The position numbers and the translations under genes are program-made. Under the pieces are notes generated by a model. That model was not told the origin of the DNA, ran no database searches, and saw only the letters and a program-made list of their open reading frames with translations. Positions 12,101 through 22,780 of a stretch of 64,000 nucleotides of DNA are shown piece by piece. Positions within the stretch are counted from its first letter, which is position 1; each line of letters starts with the position of its first letter. The DNA comes from Styela clava (taxonomy: Eukaryota; Chordata; Ascidiacea; Stolidobranchia; Styelidae), in assembly GCF_964204865.1 (NCBI RefSeq), contig NC_135263.1, positions 11,329,426-11,393,425 on the forward strand, in the 5' to 3' direction.

Positions 12101-15100
12101 CGTTTCGTGTCTTGATGACCTAACTAGAGAAAATAATCCCTCGCTGATTGAGAGTTCCGTTCAATTGGAGCTAGGACCTGACTGGGATATAGAAGCATAT
12201 GAATATCACGACATGACAGGGAGACAAAGAAAACTAGCGAAGAGGTAAAAATCTGACAAAGTTTGAGTGGTTGCACAGCACGCATAAATACAAACTTTTA
12301 TTGTAAATGTATGTCATCTTTTTGTACCAGTAACTGTGTTGATGTTGATAAGTGTTTCAATTACTTTGCTACGTCTTGCATTTTGGTAATGTAAGTTTCA
12401 GCGCTGAGTTGCAAATAAATAACCAGAGATATCCTGATTTGCTAGGCAAATTGCTTCCAAAAACTTCGCATTATTGTTGACTTTAAAGGAGAAAGAAATG
12501 ATTAATTCTATTTCAAATATATATGAATTGTGAGTCTGAATTATCGTTTCAGGAGATTTACACATGGTCAGGTATGCTGGATAGGAAAGCATGCTACACA
12601 AGCAAACGAGCATAAAACGCAAGAAAACACATTGCTTAATCCAGTGAACAGAAGACTGATGTTGGAAAAAATCAAAGAACAAAGAGCGAGATCAAAAAGA
12701 CGAATTGAATTGTAAGTATAACTGTTTTATATCAATAGATATTTTGTCGGATTTTTTTTCATAAAGTTAAAAGCTCCACTAAGAGTCACAGGAGTGACCA
12801 ACACTTATTCAGACACGGTACGGATTTTGCAAAAACTATATGTCGTACAGTCGTGGGCATTAGCGCAAGAATTTTTACCATTTAAAGCCAAGAAAAGCGC
12901 TTAGTCATAGCGAACTCTGCTTGAATTGAACCCGTTTGATCTGGGTTGGTTACTTATATTTGCTATGAATTGCATTCTCATAATGATTGGATTTATATAT
13001 ATATATATCGGATGAAATTAGCAAAGAAAACAAATTTATAACGATGTAAAAAGATGAATAAGTTTCAAATTAGATTTGAATTCTTTGTTGAATTTTCGTT
13101 CTTTATTACCTCAAATATTCGAATGCACAATATGATAGCATATATATGTGATATAAATGTCCTTTTCCAGACATGAAAACGTTAACAAAGCTTTGAAAGA
13201 GTCAAATGGGGCCTATGAAAAATGGTGGTTAGAACAAATTGGTGATCCTTTGATGTCTACTGATCCGACGTTTACTAAATCTCAACTGACGTTCTTTGGC
13301 AATAGCTGGATTGTTGATGGAAACTATAGTGCAAGCGACGAACCCATCCAACAAACAATAGCCACTCGAAATGGTAAACGAGAAATTCAGGCGCCTATTG
13401 TAAACACACCAGCGGCAGATGCATCTCGTCCGCCACTACTGGTTCCGAATTTACCTTCGGTTGATATCTGGAGGTGTGGATGTGACGTTTGTAATGGCAA
13501 CTTGTTGAATTTTTCGGGTTCGATTGAAAATAGAGGTCAACTTGGCGGCGTGACTTCAAGAAGTCAAGGCCAAGGAGGGAGGATTCAAAGAAAAGTAACA
13601 GAAGAACATATTGACGTACAATGTGAAAAAGTAAGTGAGGATGTGATGAGAATGGAGGAAAACAGAAAAAGTGCGGAGAGAATAGAAAAGTGTGCTATAT
13701 ATTGGCAATAAATTTTGATCTATTTGATACTATTCTTTCACAGGTCGTCGAAGTAGTAACAGAGGAACATTCAAACAATGGTAATATAACATATATATTA
13801 TGATTTGAGACATATATATGACTTTGTTAACATAATATTTATAAATAACCATGCAAAAACAAATGTGTTGCAGATAAAGATATCACCATTATTAAAAAAC
13901 CTAAGAAAACACCCGCCACAAAGAAGAAAAAGGGGAAAAAATCAAAAAAGTGCGTATCATATTGATGACATATCATAACTTGTCCTACAGAAAAGGCAAT
14001 GCGTAATATTTTTTTTTGTGAAACAGAAAAACTTCAGAAAAACCAAAACTCAATCCCCAAATTTGGTGGGAGACTGTTAGCACTTATACAACGCCCAAGT
14101 GGAAAACTTCGGAAGGTACAGTATGCATTTTATTTTTCGTGGGTCATAAAAGATTTTCTTAGTTACATTTAGTTATGTCTATTTCTATACAGTCTGCCCT
14201 CCCACCTCAACCCAATTATACCGAAATGGTTTTGCATTACATATTCTAGATCCGTATTGTGCAGCACGAATTCGATCGTCGAGTGTACCACTAAAACGTT
14301 ATTGCAAAAATGATTTTATCGGCAAGACATGAGTAGTTTCAATTGTCATAACTAGTTTATGGTTTTCGAAGCAATAAGAGTGGATTACGAAAATAGTATA
14401 TGTATAACACTAAAACACTGATTTTTACAGTATTTGTTGACAGTATTTTCACAGTAACTATTGTTGATTTAGATCCAGAGCAAGTAAACGCAAAGAAAAA
14501 GAAATCATCTAAATCTAAAAAGTCCCCAATGGCACAGAAACTCAACGTCAGTTACAGTTTTGATAAACTCCGACATAAAAAATCCTCTGTAGCTGTGAAA
14601 CAGGTAAAAGCATTCGAATTAATTAACAACTAACTAGATTGTTAATTTAAAACGAATATGAGTAATTGACATTGATAAAGATCCAGCTTAAATAACCCAA
14701 AGCTACCATTCGATATAGAGAGAACATTTACGTCTGAAGGCAGTAATCACACCAGGGGTACACAAGAAAAAAGGCACTCTAACTATATCGGAATAGGAAT
14801 ATACTGTATATAACAATTTATTTACGAATACTTTATTGGTAAATTTGAAACCAGTTTCGAAAATTTATATTCGTAATTTATATGGATTTTATAATTTAGA
14901 TTGATGGAACGGGAGACCGCATTCGTTTGTCTTCTAGGAAAGGCAGTACTGGAATGGAAAGTAGAAGCAATAAATCTGCCACCACTTCAACGCCAGTGAG
15001 TGAACCGAGTGATCATCTGAACATGTGTGCTCTCATGACACATCACATTATTTACAAACATACACCAGCGCAATGCACCCCGTATACAAAAATTAAGTTG

Positions 15101-15634
15101 CCAGCATTACGAAGTATGTGTCAACCATCATCTCCTAAACGAACTGCTACGTTTTCTCCTGATGTGCAAATCGCAATCGAAAAGGGAAAACAAACTGAAA
15201 TGTCGTCTGCTGCACCACCGGATAAAAACTTGCCTGCTCTCGTGGAAACTCCACTCACAACGTCACGGAAAGACGAAGTGTGGCCGGAGAATTTCAAGTT
15301 TGGTTCACTTGATGCTTATTCGCAAAAGCCGGCGTCAAACATTTTCTCAGATGATATTTATGGAGACTCTTGTCGTGCTTGGGCTGCTTCAGATAAAACA
15401 ACTCTACCGTCGGTTGCAAGTTTAAAACGTCGAGATGATTGTTATTTTCTTCATCATGTCCCAAAAAACTTTTCTCAACTTTGCTTTGCTGGATTATCCA
15501 AATTTATCATTAGATTCGAAACTGTGATGACTACAACCGGATATCAAAGAGTTGAGAGTCTTACAATAAATCGAACTCCCTTTTGCTCATATGCCACTCG
15601 AAAAAGAGAATCTAATACAAAGATTTGCAAGTGA
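9142..15634 (+). CDS. Unrecognised protein of about 870 residues, at least 14 exons
   Basis: Exons read as: tentative 9142-9163 and 9256-9292 (both with weak GTTC donors), then 9964-10099, 11128-11253, 11462-11491, 11589-11724, 11932-12244, 12553-12711, 13171-13630, 13744-13780, 13874-13949, 14027-14115, 14193-14321, 14473-14603 and 14900-15634. Phases agree throughout; the intron at 14322 appears to start with GC (CG|GCAAGA) instead of GT. I do not recognise the family. Visible features are an acidic N-terminal part, a CGCDVC pair of close cysteines in the 13171 exon, two lysine-rich tracts (KKPKKTPATKKKKGKKSKK and AKKKKSSKSKKSP), and a Ser/Thr/Pro-rich C-terminal exon. There is no signal peptide or membrane segment. 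AATAAA at 15727-15732 is a likely poly(A) signal. Exon 11462-11491 could instead extend through about 11560, but then the frame breaks. Confidence 0.7.
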
Positions 15635-16073
15635 TCGTACTATTAAGGCTAATATTAAAGAGCCGTTCTACTTATTTCGTATTATATATTTTCTATTTTA
15701 TTTTGACTATTTTGAACTGTCTGAACAATAAAATTACATTACTTGGCCCATTCCACGCCAGTACGTATCTGAGTATTATATTTGCAGCTGGGGTGTTGTA
15801 ATGCGAATCACATAAGCAAACAATGTGGTTTGTTGTCCTTGAAAAAATATCGTTTATTTTTATGGTAACCTCGATGATGGCTAATCATTAACTCCATAGT
15901 CGAGTCGCACGTTCCGATGTATAAACCCTCCAGGGAACAGTCCGTAGCCTGCTTTGCAGTATTCGAGATAAACCTTTTCCAGAAAAAGTGCCGATATCTT
16001 ACTTTAACATCAAGGCATTAACGCAGATGAATAAGGCTTTTGTTAAGTTATAATCTGAAAAAGAATTGCAACG
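15635..16073. other. Short intergenic region with poly(A) signal
   Basis: Contains the AATAAA signal at 15727-15732 for the upstream gene and the presumed 5' region of FAXDC2-like copy 1. No further element recognised. Confidence 0.6.
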
Positions 16074-19000
16074 ATGGCTCCCCAAATTAAGGTAAGCTGA
16101 ACTTAACAAGTGGCGTACCCAGGATTTGAAATTAATATAAAATTGTGGCGTCATAATATTTTACGCGAGTAAAATCTACTGTTATGTTATATATATATTA
16201 GTTCTCTGGAAATTTCGTTATTGCGTGTTAAAAATTTATTTCGAAAAACAAATTATGACGTCACAACTAATTTTTTTTTTAAATCAGAGTAATCTTGCAA
16301 AATTGCCTTTATAAGCAAGCATATAAATGGCCTATCACAAAGCCTATTAACATTCCCAACGCAATTGCAGCTTCACAGCTTGGACGTACGTTAGTTTATT
16401 TTGACGGGTAACTTTGACAATTTGAGGCTGTTTTCAATTCAAATAATTCCAGTTTTATATATACCAAATAACAAACCATTGCCAAGTTTATGTTTGTTAC
16501 AGGTGTCCTTTCTCGTTTATACCGTTTTACGACTGATCTGCATGTACATCGTATCTGTGACAATCATTCAAGGAACAAAAAGTATTATTGAATGGTAACG
16601 CTATTTCATTAAAATATGTTCTAGTCCAACTTGAAACCAAGTCTCCAAGTTATAAATAACAACAAATGTTCGAAGAGTAAGCAAAAACAAGCGCTGATCG
16701 ACCCTGTTAGCCACATAGACCAATATGGATCCTAATTCTAATTAAGTTATGCCGAATGTTCGGTTTCGTTCAAAGTTTAATATGATATAATTAATTTTGA
16801 AATCCGACATCACCAATGTTTTGAAATATTATACGAGTATTTAAAGATCACTGCAGAAATGGCCTGGTGTTAATATAAAATGAACGGTCCAATTTAAATG
16901 TGGATTATACTTCAGGCAGGTAGATCGAACTGGGGGCAAATCGGAATATATGTGGCGAAATATGTGGAAAAGAGTCGTTGAATTCTTTGGAGAAAACCAT
17001 TTTATGATTTTCGTAGCAGGTGAAGTATTTAATTGTCATTCACCAATAAGTATTGCGTGAATGATAACGAACAGAAATGACAACTATCGCCTTTGTGATT
17101 GACGTATTCTCACACCCGCTTTTCGTTCTACTATTCTGGTCAGAAGCATCTTTGCTCCTAGTAATCAATTGGAGCTGGGAATCTCCGCCAATATGCGGTC
17201 CGATGACTCTTCAATATAATCTCTAGTAATTACGGTGCATATCTATAGTAAGATATTTTATAATTTGGTAAAATCACACGGTACTCGACGACAATAAAAG
17301 TAGTTCCGTAAATGATATTCCAACTCTTTTTAATTGCATATTAGAACCTCGGGTGTCGCTGCTCGATAACCAGCTTTGGTTCCCCGCAGCTTCCTTTGCC
17401 CAGTAAAACTATGTAATTAAATCGTTTTTGAAAATTGTATAATGTATAATTGTATAAGATTGTTTTTTATTGGTTGGAAAAAGCTCTATTGTAGAAAGCC
17501 CCGCCAAAAAAATACCCCCCGCTCAGATTGAAAAAAAATGTAATTATTTTATTACTTAGGGTGATTTCTAGGAATGCAGATCGCACTAAAAATTTAAATT
17601 TTCATCAACTCATTCGTAACCCGAACCCTGAGTGGATAATTACTAATTTGTTATTTTAAATCATGGCGGGAGTGTTTTCACAAATCTCACATTTTTGCAT
17701 TAGTGGCGGGGCCTCGTACAAAAGATCCGGGGAAATAATCTTGACTTGATTGTATATATCATTATCAATCTTGGTAGGGTAAAGAATGTGTATATATAGC
17801 TATAAGACATAGAGATGTAAGATTTTGTTTTTGTTCTGCCAGGTACATATGGTTATTCCGCCACCGTCTTTTGGTTGTATCATAGCATTTACCTGTATAT
17901 GGATATGACAGAAAAACCAGCGTTTTTGAGAAAATACAAAATTCAGGAAGGAAAAAATTCACCGGTAACAATATTTGAATTATAAGGTCGAATTGTTGCT
18001 TCGAAGTGTTGAAACATCTAACATTTAAACTTTTAATTATTGTCTCCCAGCTCACACCCGCCCAACTGAAAAAAGCTCTGAGTGTCATTCTCCCGAGTCA
18101 GATGTATGCTATTATGGTAACCACAATGTTTTATCCTATACAAAAATGGAGAGGAATGCCGTATCTTGACCCTGAGCTGCCATCTGTACCGCGTCTTGTA
18201 TGGGATGTCCTTATAATAGCGATTCTGCAAGGCGGGATGTTCTACTATAGCCATCGGTACGTCACTCACTATTTCTTTTCTACCAATCAGTAAAATATGG
18301 TTATTGATGGTATATGACTCGAATTTTTTTTATAGATATAAAAAATTTCATATTAACTTCATCTGTGGTAACAATTTGACATTTTGATGGAGATTCTACA
18401 ATTTTTATTCATGACAATCGAGAGTTGTCCATGGGAATCCGGAAACGTCCCATGGGATGGGATGGGACAGTACACATTTGTTTTTCCCATGGGACCTGTG
18501 GGACACGAAAACCGTATAATTTTTGGGGAAATTATGGTAAAACCTTTCATTGTAGAATTCGTGTCCATATATATCAGCATAGCTCTCTTGTTAGTTATAA
18601 AGAGCAAAAATATATTCAGCATTAACAATGTACTTTGTGAAGGGGCTGATGGACAAATGTATAATAGTTATGAATATAAAGTTAACAAAGTCCGTAAATT
18701 TTGTTGTTTTGCATGTATCTTCGTACATATAGTCCTATTTAGTAGACGCTAAATCTAAATTTACTAATTTTTATTAAATTGTATTCCAGTGGGAATCCCA
18801 TGGGATGGGATGGGACAGGCATACTTGCAATGGAATGGGACAGAAAAATATGTCCCATGCACAAGCCTGCGACAATCACAACAAATTTGTCTAGACTTTC
18901 ACAAAAAATAACGTTAACTATATGACGTTATATTTACCTTCAATTATCATCAGTTCTATTCCCATTTTCACGAATAGCCAATAGTAGATAACAGGAATAA

Positions 19001-19984
19001 AATTTCTAGATTACTCCACCATCCTGTATTATACAAACGATTCCACAAGATTCATCATGAATGGACAGCTCCAGTGAGCATAACTTCGGTGTACGCGCAT
19101 CCAGTCGAAGCAATAGTAAGTTGACAACATAATATGTTTTTGCAAAGCCACCAACATCACATTGCTGTTCAGAACATCCGTCAACTCTCGGAGAATACTC
19201 ATAAACTTCACAATATTTTCTGTTTTAAAATACCACGAAATAGAATTTTGCATATGTTGGTCTGTGTGCGAATCCATTGTGTTCCAGGATTTGAATTTCA
19301 TTTTCTTAGAATAGGCTACCTCAAATCAAGCAAAAACTTTTTGAAGAAACGTCCAGAAAGTTGTTGTCTTACAATTTTTGAAATGTTTTATAGATATCCA
19401 ACTACATTCCACTTGTTCTGGCTTCGGCAATAGTTGGATGCCATGTCTTCACGACGTGGGTCTGGCTGACTGTCGCGATTATTCAAACAGCAAACGATCA
19501 TAGTGGATACCATTTTCCTTTTTCTCTGTCGCCAGAATTCCACGACTATCATCATTTAAAGTGAGTAACAAAGTTGAATACTGCATATACCATGCAAGGT
19601 TGTAGTAACTTCCTAAGTTATACATCTAGTTTTAATATGTATCCTTCAGCCATATTTGAATAAACGTTATAACACCCATTTTCTTATTCACAGTGCTTTC
19701 AGCATATGCCTATTTATTTTTCAATCCATGAACCAATTACCCCCACATTTCTTTCTACTTTTATTGAAAAAAGGTTACAACTGAAATCAAAAATTTATAA
19801 CTTTTTTGGCAGGTTTAACCAGTGTTTTGGTGTGTTTGGTATACTGGATCATATTCACGGCACCGACAGTCAGTTTCAGGAATCAGTACAAAACAAACGA
19901 CATCATATGTTTTTCAGTCTGGTACCAATTTCAAAAAGCATTCCATTTCCACCGAAGTCAGAAGAAAGGCCTAAAGCCGCATGA
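16074..19984 (+). CDS. FAXDC2-like: Fatty acid hydroxylase domain-containing protein 2-like, copy 1
   Basis: Membrane-bound di-iron oxygenase of the sterol desaturase/C4-methylsterol oxidase superfamily, expected in the ER; the exact substrate is unknown. Exons: 16074-16091, 16503-16594, 16916-17019, 17843-17964, 18051-18256, 19010-19115, 19394-19560, 19813-19984, giving 328 residues, close to the usual FAXDC2 length. The histidine boxes are intact: HRLLHHP across the 18256/19010 junction, HKIHHEW, DHSGYH and HDYHHLK. Hydrophobic segments precede and lie between the boxes. The start was chosen because the tiny first exon (MAPQIK) joins in phase to a hydrophobic second exon. Exon lengths 92, 104, 122, 206, 106 and 167 recur exactly in copy 2. 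The intron after 18256 contains a hAT-type MITE. Confidence 0.9.
18420..18869. mobile_element. hAT-type MITE in FAXDC2-like copy 1 intron
   Basis: An approximately 450-bp non-coding element whose ends both contain GGGA/TCCC-rich motifs around CCATGGGA and GTCCCATGC. It is flanked by TGACAATC (18412-18419) and CGACAATC (18870-18877), an 8-bp duplication with one mismatch, as expected of hAT elements. The inner part has repeated CCCATGGGATGGGATGGGAC blocks. The short open frames inside it are not genes. Confidence 0.6.
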
Positions 19985-20828
19985 AAATTGCACCATAATC
20001 ATTGTAGCCTACATATCTGTAAATTGCAAATAATAGGAAGACGTTTTGAGTATCGTTATATACTCTTTTTCAATCTAAATGTCTATAATATATATAAAAT
20101 TCTCGCCGAGTCAAAAAGCACAAAAGATGCGAAAAAACTTTCCATAAAATCGTTTTCCATATATGTGTTTTCTGAGCAATTATTATTCTATTTTGTTTTT
20201 TTCCTCTTCTATAATTTTACGTTTGTTATTATCAATATTTAGTTTGATTGGACCATTTCAGGTCCAAGATACTGCTTTTATTGGGATTGCTTGATATTTT
20301 TAGTTCCAATACCTGCAAGAAGTCAATAGATCTAAAACATTGCGTTTCTGGGCTAGCCTGTCTTGGGGAATATTAGTTGGAGTTGGAGAGGCAGAACAGA
20401 CTGACAGCCGACGCTAAGACAGTTAGATTATTTTACGTTGTTTTATATCTTTAGATAAAACTTTCTTCAAGCGAATGTGGATATTTTTCAAAGAGAGATA
20501 ATGCTAGGATATTAACTCTATAGCTCATGGCAGATATGTATAAAGCCAATCAATAAGAATATATAGACCTACATTCTGGATGAGCTGATGTATGACTTTT
20601 CTGCATATGCGACAAGGAGGCGTTTTCGGGGCGTCGCACAGGAGGGCGGGGCTAACGTGATCTGCGTTTTCATTTGTTAGATACAATTCGATTCTATACT
20701 CTGATTGGCTAACAATATATACACAAACCTTTGTTGACCTTTGGAATTCTGAATTTGGAAATCCATTCAGCGCCTGTTTGTCTGTTGTGGCGTAATTTCG
20801 GGCTCAAATTTATGCTTTTTGCCTTATT
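19985..20828. other. Intergenic region with promoter-like motifs
   Basis: The proximal part before the gene at 20829 has a GC-box-like GGGCGGGGC near 20645, an inverted CCAAT box (TGATTGGCTA) near 20701 and an AT-rich TATATACA stretch near 20716. Their spacing is plausible for a housekeeping-type promoter. The rest has no recognised feature. Confidence 0.5.
20640..20725 (+). promoter_or_regulatory. Putative promoter of the C6orf163-like gene
   Basis: GC-box (GGGCGGGGC), inverted CCAAT (ATTGG) and a TATATA stretch occur in that order about 100-190 bases ahead of the ATG at 20829. Motif matches only; not tested. Confidence 0.4.
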
Positions 20829-21719
20829 ATGGAGCAGCCCATAGAACCTAAATATACAGGTTTACCTCGAAGGTACGAAGAGACGAAACCTGCGCTGGAT
20901 CAAGTTTTCACCCACTCAAGTATCCTTCGAATAGGCGAGAAAATTTTAGAAAAATTTCAACAGAATTCGAGCAACGATAAAGAAGTTGCTGTAAAACAGT
21001 GTGAAAGCACAGTTTGGAAAGATGCGGAGGAATATAAAAATGAATGTGTCAGAGAGGCGTTGGAGTTAGCGAGCAACAAAGAAGCTTATTGCTTAAAAGA
21101 ATTGGAAAAATCGCATGTGAAACATGTTAAATCAGAAATCGCTAGGATTGAAGAATTGATGAGACAAAAATGCATCGAGGAAAGGTTTGACGAAAGGCGG
21201 GAAGGGGAAAGACGCATGCAGCTAATGGCTGATGAATTGAAACGGAAATATGAGCTTGAAAAAATGGCAGAAGTTAAAGCAGCACGCATTGAAGAGCAGG
21301 CCATAGCAGAAAATGCAGCACAAGAAATGACACGTCGTCACGATAAAGCTATGAACCTTTATGGGAATGAAATGCAAGAAGCAAAAAGATTGGAAATAGC
21401 AGCATTACGATATGAACTTGAAGATATTCGACTTGAACATGTCCAAGAAGCACGAGAAGAGGAACAAGCTGCTGCTAAGCTCAGATTGCATGAGGCAAGT
21501 TTAATACACAATGATGAAGTACAAGATTTGCAAGCAACTATCCGACAACTTCTAAATGAAAAACATGATTTGGAAGCGGGTCTTGCATCCATGACAAACC
21601 AACGAGACAATTACATAGAAAAGCACACCGAGTTAAGAAGGGAATTTACATCGTTTATTGAAAGATGCAGATCAGATTTTGGACCTGGACAAGCTGACTT
21701 TTTACTTCCACCAAATTGA
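20829..21719 (+). CDS. C6orf163-like: C6orf163-like coiled-coil protein, single exon
   Basis: A 296-residue protein in one uninterrupted exon. Nearly the whole length from about residue 45 to 280 is charged, Glu/Lys/Arg/Ala-rich helical sequence expected to form a long coiled coil. The N-terminal VFTHSSILRIGEKIL and C-terminal FGPGQADFLLPPN match conserved end motifs that I recall from vertebrate C6orf163 (about 329 residues). That makes it the best match, although the function of that family is not established. There is no signal peptide or membrane segment. It lies 1.06 kb upstream of another single-exon gene on the same strand. Confidence 0.85.
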   Translation: MEQPIEPKYTGLPRRYEETKPALDQVFTHSSILRIGEKILEKFQQNSSNDKEVAVKQCESTVWKDAEEYKNECVREALELASNKEAYCLKELEKSHVKHVKSEIARIEELMRQKCIEERFDERREGERRMQLMADELKRKYELEKMAEVKAARIEEQAIAENAAQEMTRRHDKAMNLYGNEMQEAKRLEIAALRYELEDIRLEHVQEAREEEQAAAKLRLHEASLIHNDEVQDLQATIRQLLNEKHDLEAGLASMTNQRDNYIEKHTELRREFTSFIERCRSDFGPGQADFLLPPN

Positions 21720-22780
21720 GCTGAAATTAATTTTTTTTTCTTTATTATAGGTTGAAATTGATCCAATACTTTAAGAATTTTGTGATATGTCAAGTGTTAT
21801 AATTTTTATAAGTGATTGATTGCTAATCAATACGGTCTGAAACTGATACTTAGTATTTAATTAGAAATTAAATCATAAGCTGGACTTTGACCTGTGTAAG
21901 AAAACAAAATTTGACCTTTTATAGGCATTTGAAACTAAATTTCTGAAATTTCAAGTCACTCTGAAATTATGAATCATTGACATAAGTGTTACAAAGCCAT
22001 TGTATTAGCTGTTATGAATATAATATGCGTTTTGTGTTATTTCAATGAATACTTTTGATAAGCAGTGTAGTAGGGTTCATTTTGCTGCGAAAAAAATGAC
22101 TTGTAAATAATATATATTGCATCTTATTCATTTTTTGTTGGACTTTGCTTTACCCCTCATTTAACTAGTAATAATTGCAAAGAATGTTGTGAAAACTACA
22201 GTACCGTAATCAACATAAACGTCATATAACACTTGAGAGAGTAAATAGAAAAGCAATGCTTATTATTATTCAATTCCAACTTAAATGAATTTTTTGGATG
22301 TCTGTTTCTCCACTTCTATTGATGATATTTTATTTATCAGTGATCAAAATTTTATATTCATATAGAATTTGTGATATTTTATTTGTATTCACCAAAGAAT
22401 TTTTTGCCATAATTTCAATATGTTTTGCACTTAAATTACTGTCCAATAGCACTTATAATATCGCCACCACTGTGCACTTTTTGTCTTGTACAGTAATTTT
22501 TTTGAACTAACAGAATCTTCAAACTTCATTATTTGTACTTCAATAGCATTTGAGGATTTTACGTTTATTCTACTACTGCAAATTTTCTAGACAAAATGTT
22601 TTATGGTAGTTTTGACTCCATTTTTGTGTTATATGAAAAATTTATATTGTGACTTAAAACGTATATATTTTTTCTTAGTTTAATAGGGCATTGTACTATA
22701 TTGTAAAATTGTCCTTGAATTTGGTTTGGATTCGAAGCAGTTTATTTTGATTTGAAGAATATTCAACAATAACGAATAAG
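21720..22780. other. AT-rich spacer between two single-exon genes
   Basis: Probably the 3' UTR of the coiled-coil gene (ATTAAA near 21866) and the promoter or 5' UTR of the peptidase gene. A pyrimidine-rich tract ending TTCTTAG near 22678 could be a splice or trans-splice acceptor ahead of the ATG at 22781. The open stretch at 22298-22510 is low-complexity and not supported as a gene. Confidence 0.45.

Noticed and set aside
21086-21610. Minus-strand Ser/Cys-rich open frames
   Set aside because: They are antisense shadows of the Glu/Lys-rich coiled-coil gene.
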